Positions 29,905-39,749 of a stretch of 64,000 nt of DNA are shown here, piece by piece. The notes under the pieces are model-generated. The model did not search any database and had not been told where the DNA came from. It saw nothing but the letters and a program-made list of their open reading frames with translations. The position numbers and the translations under genes were made by a program. The DNA comes from Desmospora profundinema. Lineage in GTDB: Bacteria; Bacillota; Bacilli; Thermoactinomycetales; DSM-45169. Every line of letters begins with the position of its first letter. Positions within the stretch are counted from its first letter, which is position 1. The stretch covers positions 186,001 through 250,000 of the forward strand of contig NZ_JAVDQG010000004.1 in NCBI RefSeq assembly GCF_031454155.1. Direction: 5' to 3'.

Positions 29905-31518
29905 GTGAACACACAATCACCGTCCCCGGCCCGCTTAGAGGTAAAGGGACCGGTTACGAAAGCGTTTGCCGAAATCCTGACCCCGGAAGCCCTCGCATTT
30001 GTGGCCAAATTGGCCCGCCGCTTTTCCGGACGCAGGGAGGAACTGTTGGAACGAAGGATGGAAAGGCAACGCCGCATCGATGAAGGAGAGTGGCCGGACT
30101 TTTTGCCGGAGACGGCAGAGATTCGGAACAAATCCTGGTCGATCGAGCCACTGCCCTATGATTTGCTCGACCGGCGGGTGGAGATCACCGGACCCACCTC
30201 CGATCGCAAGATGGTGATCAACGCCCTCAATTCCGGTGCCAAATTGTTTATGGCCGATTTTGAGGATGCCAACTCCCCCACATGGGAGAACACCATTCAG
30301 GGCCAGATCAACATGCGGGACGCGATCCGGCGTGAGATCGACTTTACCAGTCCACAGGGGAAACGCTATGAGCTGACGGAAAATCCGGCCGTGTTAAAGG
30401 TGCGGCCCCGGGGCTGGCATCTGGATGAAAAACATGTGGAAGTGGACGGGAAACCGGTTCCCGCCGGATTATTCGATTTCGGACTCTACTTTTATCACAA
30501 TGCCAAAACCTTGCTGAAAAAAGGTTCGGGCCCGTACTTTTACTTGCCGAAGCTGGAGAGTCATCTGGAGGCCCGCCTGTGGAACGATGTGTTCCTGTTC
30601 GCTCAGGACGAGCTGAAAATCGCCCGGGGTACGATTAAAGCGACCGTTTTGATCGAGACGATCCTGGCTGCGTTCGAAATGGATGAAATTCTGTTTGAGC
30701 TGCGGGAACATTCCGCCGGTTTAAACTGCGGCCGCTGGGATTACATCTTCAGCTACATTAAGCGTTTCCGCAACCGTCCCAATGTCATCCTGCCGGACCG
30801 GTCGCAGGTGACGATGACGGTGCCGTTCATGCGGGCATACACCTTGCTAGCGGTGAAGACCTGTCACAAGCGCAACGCCCCCTGCATCGGCGGAATGGCC
30901 GCCCAGATCCCCGTCAAAAACGACCCTGCCGCCAACGAGGAAGCGCTGGACAAGGTAAAGGCGGATAAGGAGCGGGAAGCGCTTGACGGTCACGACGGCA
31001 CTTGGGTCGCTCACCCCGCCTTGGTTCCGGTGGCCCGGTCGGTTTTCGACAAACAGTTGCTCCACCAAAACCAGATCGATAAGAAGCGCGGGGATGTGGA
31101 AGTGTCGGCGGAAGACCTGCGGGCAGTTCCGGAGGGGACCATTACCGAGGCGGGATTACGGCAGAATATCAGCGTCGGTCTTCAATATATCGAGGCTTGG
31201 TTACGCGGCTACGGTGCCGTCGCCATCTTCAACCTGATGGAAGATGCCGCCACTGCGGAAATCTCCCGGGCCCAGGTTTGGCAATGGATTCGCCATCCGG
31301 AGGGGATCCTGGAAGACGGCCGCAAGGTGACACAAGAGCTGGTCCGCCAAGTGGTGGAGGAAGAACTGGCCAAGATCGAGGATGTACGGGGAGCGGAAGC
31401 CTTTACTCAAGGGCGTTTTGACGAAGCGAAAGCATTGTTCCTCCAATTGACGGAACAGGATGAATTTGAAGAGTTTTTAACCTTGCCGGGTTATGAGCGG
31501 CTGCGTACCGCCAACTGA
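29905..31518 (+). CDS. aceB: Malate synthase A
   Basis: This 537-residue enzyme condenses glyoxylate and acetyl-CoA. It has class A signatures including [47 protein letters not shown] and [15 protein letters not shown]. It starts at GTG 29905, nine bases after GAGGAG, and is followed 25 bases later by aceA. Confidence 0.97.
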   Translation: MNTQSPSPARLEVKGPVTKAFAEILTPEALAFVAKLARRFSGRREELLERRMERQRRIDEGEWPDFLPETAEIRNKSWSIEPLPYDLLDRRVEITGPTSDRKMVINALNSGAKLFMADFEDANSPTWENTIQGQINMRDAIRREIDFTSPQGKRYELTENPAVLKVRPRGWHLDEKHVEVDGKPVPAGLFDFGLYFYHNAKTLLKKGSGPYFYLPKLESHLEARLWNDVFLFAQDELKIARGTIKATVLIETILAAFEMDEILFELREHSAGLNCGRWDYIFSYIKRFRNRPNVILPDRSQVTMTVPFMRAYTLLAVKTCHKRNAPCIGGMAAQIPVKNDPAANEEALDKVKADKEREALDGHDGTWVAHPALVPVARSVFDKQLLHQNQIDKKRGDVEVSAEDLRAVPEGTITEAGLRQNISVGLQYIEAWLRGYGAVAIFNLMEDAATAEISRAQVWQWIRHPEGILEDGRKVTQELVRQVVEEELAKIEDVRGAEAFTQGRFDEAKALFLQLTEQDEFEEFLTLPGYERLRTAN

Positions 31519-31543
31519 ACAACACCTAAAGGAGAGGATACCG

Positions 31544-32830
31544 ATGACTACCCGGAATGAAGAAGCAAAACAATTACAAGAGGCTTGGAATAACGATCCG
31601 CGTTGGAAAGGGATTGAACGTCCGTACACACCGGAGGACGTGTTGCGCCTCAGAGGATCCGTGGTGATCGAGCATACGCTGGCTCGCCGGGGAGCGGACC
31701 GGTTGTGGGACTTGCTCCACAACGAACCTCATGTCAAAGCGTTGGGAGCGTTGACGGGGAACCAGGCCGTCCAACAAGTAAAAGCTGGTTTGAAAGCGAT
31801 TTACCTCTCCGGTTGGCAGGTGGCGGCAGACGCCAACTTGGCGGGACAGATGTACCCGGACCAAAGCTTGTACCCGGCCAACAGTGTGCCTCACGTGGTG
31901 AAACGCATCAACCAGGCGTTGCAGCGGGCAGACCAGATTGAACATTCCGAAGGAAAAAGCGAGCGGGAGTGGTTTGCCCCGATCGTGGCGGATGCGGAAG
32001 CCGGTTTTGGCGGTCCCCTCAACGTGTTTGAGCTGATGAAAGGAATGATCGAAGCGGGAGCGGCCGGTGTCCACTTCGAGGATCAACTGGCGTCGGAGAA
32101 AAAATGCGGCCATCTGGGAGGCAAGGTGTTGATTCCCACCCAGCAGGCGATTCGCAACCTGGTTTCCGCCCGTCTGGCCGCTGATGTGATGAATGTCCCC
32201 TCCATTTTGGTGGCCCGCACTGATGCCAACGCCGCTGAACTGATCACCAGCGACATCGACCCCCGTGACCATGAATTTTTAACCGGGGAGCGGACGCCGG
32301 AAGGGTTCTTCCGTCAACGCTGCGGTTTGGATACAGCAATTGCCCGCGGGCTGGCTTATGCACCCTACGCCGATCTGATCTGGTGTGAAACGTCCACCCC
32401 GGACCTGGAAGAAGCACGCCGGTTTGCGGAAGCGATCCACGCCAAGTTCCCCGGAAAAATGTTGGCCTACAACTGCTCGCCCTCCTTCAACTGGAAAAAG
32501 AAATTGGATGACGCCACCATCGCCCGTTTCCAAGATGAATTGGGCAAGATGGGATACAAATTCCAATTCGTCACGTTGGCCGGATTCCACTCCCTCAACA
32601 ACAGCATGTTTGAGCTGGCTCTGGGATACAAAGATACCGGCATGGCGGCATACTCTGAGTTGCAGGAGCGGGAATTCGCCAACGAGGTACACGGATACAG
32701 CGCCACCCGCCACCAGCGGGAAGTGGGAACCGGGTACTTCGATGCCGTCTCCCTGGCGATCACCGGCGGCACCTCTTCCACCACGGCCCTCAAAGGCTCC
32801 ACGGAGGAAGAGCAATTTACGAAGGCTTAA
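31544..32830 (+). CDS. aceA: Isocitrate lyase
   Basis: This 428-residue enzyme splits isocitrate to glyoxylate and succinate. The catalytic loop [15 protein letters not shown] and [11 protein letters not shown] are present. AAAGGAGAGG precedes ATG 31544; an earlier in-frame ATG inside aceB is rejected. With aceB it lets the cell grow on acetate or fatty acids. Confidence 0.97.
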   Translation: MTTRNEEAKQLQEAWNNDPRWKGIERPYTPEDVLRLRGSVVIEHTLARRGADRLWDLLHNEPHVKALGALTGNQAVQQVKAGLKAIYLSGWQVAADANLAGQMYPDQSLYPANSVPHVVKRINQALQRADQIEHSEGKSEREWFAPIVADAEAGFGGPLNVFELMKGMIEAGAAGVHFEDQLASEKKCGHLGGKVLIPTQQAIRNLVSARLAADVMNVPSILVARTDANAAELITSDIDPRDHEFLTGERTPEGFFRQRCGLDTAIARGLAYAPYADLIWCETSTPDLEEARRFAEAIHAKFPGKMLAYNCSPSFNWKKKLDDATIARFQDELGKMGYKFQFVTLAGFHSLNNSMFELALGYKDTGMAAYSELQEREFANEVHGYSATRHQREVGTGYFDAVSLAITGGTSSTTALKGSTEEEQFTKA

Positions 32831-32846
32831 GTAGAGACATCTGGAG

Positions 32847-32887
32847 ACACCCCATCCGCGTTTTTCGCGGATGGGGTGTTTTATTTG
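32847..32887 (+). terminator. Terminator of aceBA
   Basis: ACACCCCATCCGCG (32847-32860) pairs with CGCGGATGGGGTGT (32866-32879), then TTTATTT. Confidence 0.92.
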
Positions 32888-32911
32888 GGGAGGGACAGCG
32901 GATTTGGATGC

Positions 32912-32944
32912 TTGACAAGTTTTAAGTTTAGGAACTATACTAAA
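32912..32944 (+). promoter_or_regulatory. MarR-gene promoter with overlapping operator
   Basis: TTGACA (32912-32917) and TATACT (32936-32941) are spaced 18 bp. TTTAGGAACTATACTAAA (32927-32944) covers the -10 and has inverted TTTAG/CTAAA ends. A near copy lies before the MFS gene at 33421-33438. The expected start site falls on the ATG at 32948, implying a leaderless message. Confidence 0.75.
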
Positions 32945-32947
32945 TAC

Positions 32948-33403
32948 ATGAGTAAACAAGAGGATACACCATCACACCAAAAAAATAGTGGAAGTCGCCA
33001 TCTGGGTCGGTTGATCATGCAGCTTCGCAGGCTGGAGCTCCAGCCTCATTCCTTTGGAAAAGCGGGACCGTTAACCCCCAGTGAAATTCATACCGTTGAG
33101 GCGATCGGTTTTGAGGGTGGCGTTCGGATGAGCGAGCTCGCCAGACGCCTGGGAATAACAAAAGGTGCGGTTACGCAACTGGTCGCCCGTCTGGAAGCGA
33201 AAGAATTGGTCAAACGTTCGCCGCATCCACATGATGCACGGGTTGTTTTACTATCCCTCACTGAAAAAGGCAAGGAGGCGAATGCGGCCCACGAAGAAGT
33301 GCATCTCCGATTTTACGATGAACTGCGCAGGCAATTAAGCGAGCGGGAGATTGAAATATTTGAGAAATGCGTGGAGACGTTAAACGATTTTTTGCGTCGA
33401 TAA
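32948..33403 (+). CDS. MarR family transcriptional regulator
   Basis: This 151-residue winged-helix repressor has LTPSEIHTVEAIG, a recognition helix region MSELARRLGITKGAVTQLVARLEAKELV, and the wing RSPHPHDARVVLLSLTEKG. No ribosome site precedes ATG 32948. It probably controls itself and the adjacent exporter through the shared TTTAGxAACTATACTA motif. Confidence 0.88.
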   Translation: MSKQEDTPSHQKNSGSRHLGRLIMQLRRLELQPHSFGKAGPLTPSEIHTVEAIGFEGGVRMSELARRLGITKGAVTQLVARLEAKELVKRSPHPHDARVVLLSLTEKGKEANAAHEEVHLRFYDELRRQLSEREIEIFEKCVETLNDFLRR

Positions 33404-33420
33404 TTTTTTTAACCATATAG

Positions 33421-33438
33421 TTTAGTAACTATACTATA
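33421..33438 (+). promoter_or_regulatory. Probable MarR operator before the MFS gene
   Basis: TTTAGTAACTATACTATA matches the motif over the MarR promoter in 15 of 18 bases and sits in a wider imperfect palindrome bounded by CCATATAG and CTATATGG (33413-33441). TATACT inside it may be the -10 of the exporter promoter. Confidence 0.65.
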
Positions 33439-33463
33439 TGGAATACACATTTGTTGGTGATCC

Positions 33464-34903
33464 ATGATGAGTCCATTCAAGCGGCCCGATCAGACTTTCA
33501 CGAACACCCACCGGTTCTTCATGATGACCGCCATATGCATGGGCGCCTTTCTCTCCCATTTTACAGCGGGTATCGTCAATGTCTCCCTTCCGCATTTTGT
33601 GGAAATATTTCAAACAAACCTGAGCACGGTTCAATGGATCACCACTGGTTATTTGCTTGTGATCGCCTCCGCGCTGCCGGTGATGGGAAAGCTGGGAGAT
33701 CGCTACGGTTATGGGTTGATTCATAACCTCGGGTATGTCCTTTTCAGCACTGGCTCCATACTGGTGGCATTTTCGTCCAGTATCGCGGAACTGCTAGTCC
33801 TCCGAATCGTGCAAGCCATCGGTGCAGCCATGTTTCAGGCCACCAATATCGCATTGGTTACCATTTATCTGCCGAAGGAAAAAAGGGGATGGGCACTTGG
33901 AACGATCAGCACCGCTGTTGCTCTTGGCGGGATGAGCGGACCGATCGCCGGCGGTTTTATAGCGGAGTGGCTTCATTGGCAATGGCTGTTTTTGATTCAT
34001 GTTCCGGTTGCCATTGTTGCCACATGGCTGGCCGTTCGATCCATCCCTGTTCACCGCCGGGAAAGAAAAAATGATTCGTTTGATCCGATGGGAGCGCTTC
34101 TGTTTGTCGGATGGATTGCTTCTGCCATATTCATCCTGTCAAATGGCCATACGTGGGGCTGGTTATCGTTTGAAACCCTTGCCATCGCGGCTGGTGCCAT
34201 TTTCACCTTGTTGATGTTCCTTTTGTGGGAGTTGAAACAAACCGCTCCCTTTTTACCGCTTCAGGCGCTCCGTATTCCAGCTGTGTCCAGCGGCTTGATC
34301 ATCAGCGGTGTTTCATTTGCAATGGCCCATACCGTCTTGGTTGTCATGCCGTTTTATTTATTGGGAATAGCGGGCCTTTCTCCATCGGCCACCGGCTATA
34401 TCATGACCGCTTATCCCGTTCTGTTGGCCTTGACGGGACCGGTTGCGGGTTATTTATCCGATCGTTACGGCTCGTTGCCTTTACTGTTTTTGGGGTTATG
34501 CGGGATGGGAGGCGGAATGGCTCTATTGGCCCTTGCTCTCGGTCGACTCCCACTGGTCTGGATTGTTTTTGTGCTCGCGTGGATCGGAGGGGGAATGGGA
34601 CTGATCGCATCTCCTAATAATCGCTTTATCATGCTGCATGCTCCTGCGGAACATGTCGGTTCAATCGGGGGAATGATCGCCTTAACACGGAACGGGGGCA
34701 TGGTTTTAGGAGCAGCGATTGGACTGGGAGCGATGAATCAAGAGGCGGGAGCGGTCCCTTCGCTCGATCGTTTTCAGCTGGCTTTTGCCATCAACGGGTG
34801 GATGTGTATCAGTGTCATACTCTTACTGGGGTATGTGGTTTACTCGGAACACCGGCGAAACGAGAAGAGATACAAAAAATTGAAAGTGGACCCTATGCCA
34901 TAA
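33464..34903 (+). CDS. MFS drug exporter, DHA2 (14-helix) family
   Basis: This 479-residue transporter has fourteen predicted helices, GKLGDRYGYGLIHNLGY after helix 2 (motif A), and GTISTAVALGGMSGPIAGGFI (motif C of antiporters), as in EmrB/QacA proteins. GGTGATC, matching the 16S 3' end, precedes ATG 33464. Controlled by the adjacent MarR regulator by inference; substrate unknown. Confidence 0.88.
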   Translation: MMSPFKRPDQTFTNTHRFFMMTAICMGAFLSHFTAGIVNVSLPHFVEIFQTNLSTVQWITTGYLLVIASALPVMGKLGDRYGYGLIHNLGYVLFSTGSILVAFSSSIAELLVLRIVQAIGAAMFQATNIALVTIYLPKEKRGWALGTISTAVALGGMSGPIAGGFIAEWLHWQWLFLIHVPVAIVATWLAVRSIPVHRRERKNDSFDPMGALLFVGWIASAIFILSNGHTWGWLSFETLAIAAGAIFTLLMFLLWELKQTAPFLPLQALRIPAVSSGLIISGVSFAMAHTVLVVMPFYLLGIAGLSPSATGYIMTAYPVLLALTGPVAGYLSDRYGSLPLLFLGLCGMGGGMALLALALGRLPLVWIVFVLAWIGGGMGLIASPNNRFIMLHAPAEHVGSIGGMIALTRNGGMVLGAAIGLGAMNQEAGAVPSLDRFQLAFAINGWMCISVILLLGYVVYSEHRRNEKRYKKLKVDPMP

Positions 34904-34920
34904 ATGAAGGAGAAATCATC

Positions 34921-36006
34921 ATGAAAGAACATATTGTCGTCGTTGGCGGGTATGGTCATGTGGGACAAACGATCTGCAAAGAGTTGGGTGAATTCGTTCC
35001 AGGTAAGGTGTTTGCTGCCGGAAGAAACCGGGAACGAGCGGAGCAATTCAGCCGTGCCACGGGTGGAATGGTCAGACCGTTATCGCTGAATATCACGGAG
35101 ACGGTCGACCCATCTGTTTTGGATTCGGTTAAGCTGGTTGTGATGTGTGTGGACCAGACGGATCCGTCATTTGTCCGCTCTTGTATGGAAAAAGGGGTTC
35201 ATTATGTGGACATATCCGCAAATCATTCGTTTCTTTCCCGGGTGGAACGGCTGCATAAAGAAGCTTCAGCCAGCCGTGCAACGGCTGTACTAAGCGTGGG
35301 GCTCGCTCCGGGGCTGACGAATCTGCTGGCTCGCCATGCCCACTCTCAAATGGATCAGACGGATGCCATCGACATATCGGTGATGCTGGGCTTGGGGGAC
35401 CAGCACGGCAAAGCCGCCATCGAGTGGACGATCGATAACCTGAATACGGAATATGAAGTGGTGAAGGGTGGAGACCGTACATGGGTCAAAAGTTTTACGG
35501 ACGGCAAAGAAACGTTTTTTGGAGCAGAGTGGGGACGTAAAAAAGCGTATCGATTTAATTTCTCGGACCAGCATGCGCTTCCGCAAACACTTGACGTTCC
35601 GTCCGTTTCCACACGGCTTTGCTTCGATTCGGCTGCAGTGACCGGGTTATTGGCTTGGCTGAGAGCATTGGGAGCGGTCCGTTTATTAAAATGGAGGCCG
35701 ATTCGCAATGCGGCCGTTCAGCTGTTTGGTAAGATGAGAGTAGGAACGGAGCGGTTTGCGGTGAAAATAGATGCATGGGGTAAAAAGAATCAACAGGATG
35801 TGTTTGTAGAGTGTTTGGTACAAGGAAAAAATGAAGCTGAAGTAACCGCCAAAGTGGCCGCTGCGGTAGCCGCTTCGGTTACCCGCTCCTCATTTCCCCA
35901 TGGTGTCTATCATATGGAGCAGTTGTTTGAGTTACAGGACATATGGCCTTCGATTCATGGGGTGGTTTCGGTTGAAACGAGAGTGAATGGAAACCGAATC
36001 TCTTAA
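34921..36006 (+). CDS. Saccharopine dehydrogenase-like NAD(P)-binding protein
   Basis: This 361-residue protein has an N-terminal Rossmann site VVVGGYGHVGQTIC and AAGRNRERAEQF, then the GVHYVDISANHSF segment typical of saccharopine dehydrogenase-like reductases. It starts 17 bases after the MFS gene behind GAAGGAG, so it is co-transcribed. It may modify or sense the compound exported by its neighbour; function not established. Confidence 0.8.
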   Translation: MKEHIVVVGGYGHVGQTICKELGEFVPGKVFAAGRNRERAEQFSRATGGMVRPLSLNITETVDPSVLDSVKLVVMCVDQTDPSFVRSCMEKGVHYVDISANHSFLSRVERLHKEASASRATAVLSVGLAPGLTNLLARHAHSQMDQTDAIDISVMLGLGDQHGKAAIEWTIDNLNTEYEVVKGGDRTWVKSFTDGKETFFGAEWGRKKAYRFNFSDQHALPQTLDVPSVSTRLCFDSAAVTGLLAWLRALGAVRLLKWRPIRNAAVQLFGKMRVGTERFAVKIDAWGKKNQQDVFVECLVQGKNEAEVTAKVAAAVAASVTRSSFPHGVYHMEQLFELQDIWPSIHGVVSVETRVNGNRIS

Positions 36007-36143
36007 CCAACGATTCCATGAAACAGCTTTTCCATCACCCATCATTCAAAGGTAAATAAATTGAAACGGAATAGTCGTTTACGACGGCTTAACCGTTGCT
36101 TGAATCAGATTCCTCCCGTCTTTGAAACAGCAGGCAAATGGTA

Positions 36144-36173
36144 TAAAAAAAGCCCCTGGATAGGGGCTTTTTT
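36144..36173. terminator. Bidirectional terminator
   Basis: AAAAAAGCCCCT pairs with AGGGGCTTTTTT around GGAT, between convergent genes. The 36007-36143 stretch before it shows no supportable gene. Confidence 0.9.
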
Positions 36174-36182
36174 ACGATTGTG

Positions 36183-36644
36183 TTAAAAACGAAAAAGGGA
36201 CTCCAACAAGGTTCTTGGTAAGAAAAAAATAACGATAGAGATCAAGGGAATCACGTCGACGAAGCAAATGAAAATAGTACTGTAAATAGAAATGATTTTT
36301 TTCGTATGATCTGATGTACTTGGATCTGTAAGTACTTCCTGACGCAAAAGAAAAATACGGATGATACCAAAAAACATGATGAGGATGATCAATCCAAGAG
36401 GAAGCATTATCTCCATTTCTTCCGTATTTAAGACTTGTAGGATACCGAGTCCTACTAAAATCATCGGAATCGCCTCAACCACGGCGATTCTTTTTATAAA
36501 GTGAATCAATTCCTGTTCCGCATCCCAGTTCTCCTGATTCTTCTCTTTCCGTTGAATGTGGGATACCAGTTGCCTAAAAACAATTACATTTCCCACAACA
36601 GCGATCACGGTTGCTATGACAAACAACCAACTCGGATTCTCCAT
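36183..36644 (-). CDS. Small integral membrane protein, 153 aa
   Basis: Four hydrophobic helices (about 4-22, 54-70, 80-98 and 124-146) are separated by charged loops (HIQRKEKNQENWDAEQE, RQEVLTDPSTSDHTKK). AGAGGAG precedes the ATG at 36644; the longer frame upstream has no ribosome site. Lower GC than neighbours. Family not recognised. Confidence 0.7.
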   Translation of the reverse strand: MENPSWLFVIATVIAVVGNVIVFRQLVSHIQRKEKNQENWDAEQELIHFIKRIAVVEAIPMILVGLGILQVLNTEEMEIMLPLGLIILIMFFGIIRIFLLRQEVLTDPSTSDHTKKIISIYSTIFICFVDVIPLISIVIFFLPRTLLESLFRF

Positions 36645-36768
36645 GCGATGCTCCTCTCTTTTGTCTATTGGTATTATACAGGGTGGCGAAATGAGATCCA
36701 ATTACGATTGTATCGGGGTATCTATGGCTTTCTTATTTTTGGATGGATCGGCTGGTTCGTTTTCTTAC

Positions 36769-36819
36769 TTGACAGGAAAAGGATCGACCGATATGATCAG
36801 TAAATGAAAATAATTATCA
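36769..36819 (+). promoter_or_regulatory. Fur-regulated promoter
   Basis: TTGACA (36769-36774) and TATGAT (36792-36797) are spaced 17 bp. The Fur box TGAAAATAATTATCA (36805-36819) starts at about the expected transcription start, 26 bases before the next gene. Confidence 0.85.
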
Positions 36820-36845
36820 TTGTCAATTAAGGAGATGAAGTTTCC

Positions 36846-37814
36846 ATGAAGGGCATTCGCAAGCGATTGATCCGCAGCGGTTTGATTTTGTGTCTCTCGT
36901 TAATGGTGTTGGCGGGGTGCGGGAATCCGTCGGATGCTACCCCATCCGACAACGAGGCAAAAGAAGAGCGTTTGATTAAACACGCCATGGGTGAAACCGA
37001 AGTACCGGCGAAACCGAAACGTGTGGTCGTCCTTACCAATGAAGGCCTGGAATCTTTGTTGTCCGTGGGGGTGAAACCGGTGGGGGCGGTTGAAGCCTTT
37101 ACCGGTGAGGGAACCTGGTACCACCACTTGGAAGAGGAGATGGACGGGGTGGAAAGCGTAGGGACGGAACTCCAGCCCAACCTGGAGAAGATCGCATCCC
37201 TGAAGCCGGATCTGATCATTGGAAACAAGATGAGACAGGAAAAGATTTATGACCAGCTCTCCGGCATCGCCCCGACAGTTTTTGCGGAAAGCTTGCGGGC
37301 ACAGTGGAAAAACAATTTCAAACTGTATACAGACACTGTCAACAAGAAAGAAGAGGGCGAAGCAGTGATTGCTGATTTTGACAAACGGGTGGAAGAGATC
37401 CGGGAACGGGCTGGAGATAAGCTGTCCACCGAAGTCTCCCTCGTCCGTTTCATGCCGGGCGTTACCCGCATCTATTATAACGATACCTTTGGGGGTGTCA
37501 TTCTAAAGGAGATCGGCTTCAACCGCCCGTCCGCTCAGGATCTGGATGATTTTGCAGCAGAGGTGACCAAAGAACGGATCCCGGAGATGGAAGGGGATGT
37601 GCTCTTCTATTTCACCTATGAGGAAAAAGGAAGCAATGAGGGAACGGAATTGGAAAAGGAGTGGACTCAGGATCCTCTGTGGAAGAAGCTGGAGGTTGTG
37701 AAGGAAGGAAAAGCCTATAAGGTGGACGATACGGTATGGACCACCGCAGGCGGTGTCAAAGCGGCCAATCTGTTGTTGGACGATCTGGAGAAGTATCTGT
37801 TGGATGAAAAATAA
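36846..37814 (+). CDS. Iron-siderophore ABC transporter binding lipoprotein (orphan)
   Basis: This 322-residue binding protein has a lipobox LAGC (Cys25) and the FhuD/YfiY-type core AKPKRVVVLTNEGLESLLSVGVKPVG and KIASLKPDLIIGNK, ending in an ORF with no permease or ATPase beside it. The Fur box upstream indicates iron control. It must borrow a transporter encoded elsewhere. The exact siderophore is unknown. Confidence 0.9.
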   Translation: MKGIRKRLIRSGLILCLSLMVLAGCGNPSDATPSDNEAKEERLIKHAMGETEVPAKPKRVVVLTNEGLESLLSVGVKPVGAVEAFTGEGTWYHHLEEEMDGVESVGTELQPNLEKIASLKPDLIIGNKMRQEKIYDQLSGIAPTVFAESLRAQWKNNFKLYTDTVNKKEEGEAVIADFDKRVEEIRERAGDKLSTEVSLVRFMPGVTRIYYNDTFGGVILKEIGFNRPSAQDLDDFAAEVTKERIPEMEGDVLFYFTYEEKGSNEGTELEKEWTQDPLWKKLEVVKEGKAYKVDDTVWTTAGGVKAANLLLDDLEKYLLDEK

Positions 37815-37847
37815 GCCTTGAGTCTCTATGATGGATAAAATAGACAC

Positions 37848-37879
37848 CAGCCGGACCGAGCAGGTCCGGCTGATTTATT
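37848..37879. terminator. Terminator between convergent genes
   Basis: CAGCCGGACC (37848-37857) pairs with GGTCCGGCTG (37863-37872), followed by ATTTATT. The minus-strand gene stops at 37875. Confidence 0.75.
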
Positions 37880-38573
37880 CTTCCAGCTGGAATGGGGAAC
37901 CCGGTAATACATCCAAGCCGCATTCGTCCGCCAATCTTTTGACGTATTCCACCATGTAACGGTGCCGTTCTTCCGCCATGCAGCGGGCGGTGGGAGTGTT
38001 CATCCGGTCTTTCAATAAAAACAGCTTTTCATAGAAGTGGTTCAGGGAAGTGGAACGTTTTTGTTTGTATTCCGCCGCACTTTGATGAAGGAGCGGCGGA
38101 ATATCCGGATGATACAGCTCCTGTCCGGCAAAGCCCCCGTAGGCGAACGTGCGGGCAATTCCAATGGCGCCGATGGCGTCCAGGCGGTCGGCGTCCTGCA
38201 CGACGGCTCCTTCCAGGGTTTCCATGGGAGTGGGGACATGGGCTCCCTTAAACGAGAGTGTGGCGATGATTCGGCAGACGGGATCGGTGATCTCCTTCGG
38301 AGTTTGCAGGGATTGAAGCCAGGTGCGGGCGGTGGCGGGACCGATCGTCTCGTCTCCTCCGTGAAACTTCCAGTCTGCGATGTCGTGGAGTAAAGCGGCC
38401 AATTCTACAATACGACGATTGGCCCCCTCTTTTTCTGCCAGTTTGCGGGCCAAGAGCCACACGCGGTGGACGTGCCACCAATCATGGCCGCTTTCTTCCC
38501 CCATCATTTTTTCCTGTACATATCGGATGGTTTGTTGTACCAATGGATCCGTCGTTTCCGGTTGCATGGTCAT
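37875..38573 (-). CDS. HD domain hydrolase (YpgQ/YedJ-like)
   Basis: This 232-residue protein has the HD metal set: DWWHVHRVW, LLHDIADWKF and VVQDADRLDAIGAIGIART, plus SLNHFYEKLFLLKD and MAEERHRYM shared with YpgQ/YedJ phosphohydrolases (pyrophosphatase-type activity reported for YpgQ). The ATG at 38573 is preferred to GTG 38588, because AAGGTG lies about 10 bases ahead of it. Confidence 0.87.
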   Translation of the reverse strand: MTMQPETTDPLVQQTIRYVQEKMMGEESGHDWWHVHRVWLLARKLAEKEGANRRIVELAALLHDIADWKFHGGDETIGPATARTWLQSLQTPKEITDPVCRIIATLSFKGAHVPTPMETLEGAVVQDADRLDAIGAIGIARTFAYGGFAGQELYHPDIPPLLHQSAAEYKQKRSTSLNHFYEKLFLLKDRMNTPTARCMAEERHRYMVEYVKRLADECGLDVLPGSPFQLEE

Positions 38574-38609
38574 GCTTTCTATCCACACCTTTTATACCAA
38601 TATCGATTT

Positions 38610-38790
38610 ACCCGGGAGGAATGTTTGAAAATCCTGCGGCGTATTTGTCACGCATCACGAGACCTGGGAACGAATGTGACAGAGGAGTGGCTTGTGTTCT
38701 GTGAGTGCAAAGGCGAACCAAAAGCCAACCCGACCCTCTCTCGTTCTAGTGGAAAAAAGAATTACCAGACAGATCCTAGACGACTACCGA
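38610..38790 (+). repeat. Degraded palindromic repeat with module B
   Basis: Contains CACGAGACCTGGGAACGAA and CTTGTGTTCTGTGAGTGCAAAGGC (module B), then CCCGACCCTCTCTCGTTCT and AATTACCAGACAGATCCTA, which match the right end of the 144-bp element. The left end and inner stem are lost. The following 38791-38942 shows no supportable gene. Confidence 0.65.
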
Positions 38791-38972
38791 TTCGCAATAC
38801 CATGGTACACCACCTTTACGGAAAGAACCACAACCGGCTCGCTTGGTGCTTGCTTTTGGGAAATTGGTCGAAGAATGGATGACATTAGTCTATTCTGCCT
38901 AGTGACGCCGTCGGTCGAAATTCGATAGGATAAGAGGGGAAGATGATTCCAGATTTTAAAGAGGTGTTTGTA

Positions 38973-39668
38973 TTGCCATTCAAGTGGGTGGGTACCCTGA
39001 TTGCGATTTTTGGACTCTTATTTTCCAGCGGTTGTTCGCTGGTTGTCATTCAGGGAATGGAAGAAGAGTTGAAAGAGTGGGAAGATCAAGTGGCACAGCA
39101 AGAGGAAGAAGCCACAGAAGAAGAGGATGACCTGGATGCGCAGCCGCCGACCAACGGTGATGACTTGGAGGAATCGCAATCTTCCGGATCGGATGAGCGA
39201 TCTGTGGAATTGACAGCCAGCAATCTGACGTTTTTCGTTGATGACCAGGATTGGGCGGAAGAGAGTTTTGAAGAGTATGAAGAAGAATTTCAACTGACCC
39301 AATTTACGCCAGGAGGGCGGAATTCGGATTATGTGGAGGAATTGATCCAGGTTCACGCTTATCCCGGTATGCAAAACTTTATCACCACTTTTGTGGTGGC
39401 GGAAGCGACAAGGGAGTCGTTGGAAGAGGAGTTTGAGGGCAAAGTCAGCTGGGATGTTCTGGATCAGGAGCGGGATCATATGCTGGTGCAGATCGGTCTG
39501 ACTGACGGGGAGACGTTTGAGAAAGTGAACGGACTGGCCCGGTTTTTGTCCAACGATGATGGTCTCTATGCCATTGTCTATTTGACCCGGGCGGAATGGT
39601 CCCTGGAAGAACGCGAAAAATGGCAGGGTTTACTCAACCAGGCCGGTGACAACGACCTCACGTTGTAA
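38973..39668 (+). CDS. Acidic lipoprotein, 231 aa
   Basis: A short signal peptide ends SSGC (Cys21), followed by a Glu/Asp-rich linker and a compact C-terminal domain (VELTASNLTFFVDDQDW ... TRAEWSLEEREKWQGLL). TTG 38973 is chosen because AAAGAGGTG sits 6 bases ahead and gives a normal-length signal; ATG 38943 would add ten residues. Family not recognised. It may be a membrane-anchored sensor or stress protein; that is a guess. A terminator follows. Confidence 0.72.
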   Translation: MPFKWVGTLIAIFGLLFSSGCSLVVIQGMEEELKEWEDQVAQQEEEATEEEDDLDAQPPTNGDDLEESQSSGSDERSVELTASNLTFFVDDQDWAEESFEEYEEEFQLTQFTPGGRNSDYVEELIQVHAYPGMQNFITTFVVAEATRESLEEEFEGKVSWDVLDQERDHMLVQIGLTDGETFEKVNGLARFLSNDDGLYAIVYLTRAEWSLEEREKWQGLLNQAGDNDLTL

Positions 39669-39700
39669 GCGGGTGCGATGAAAAGCCGGCTTCATAAGTA

Positions 39701-39736
39701 AACGTGTCCTTTCCATAGGAAAGGACATGTTTTTTT
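39701..39736 (+). terminator. Rho-independent terminator
   Basis: AACGTGTCCTTTCC pairs with GGAAAGGACATGTT (one G-T pair) around ATA, followed by a T-run. Confidence 0.9.
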
Positions 39737-39749
39737 GTTTGGGGAACCT

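Noticed and set aside
36058-36186. TTG-started frame of about 41 residues after the saccharopine-dehydrogenase-like gene
   Set aside because: It reads straight through a strong bidirectional terminator and so is not a credible gene.
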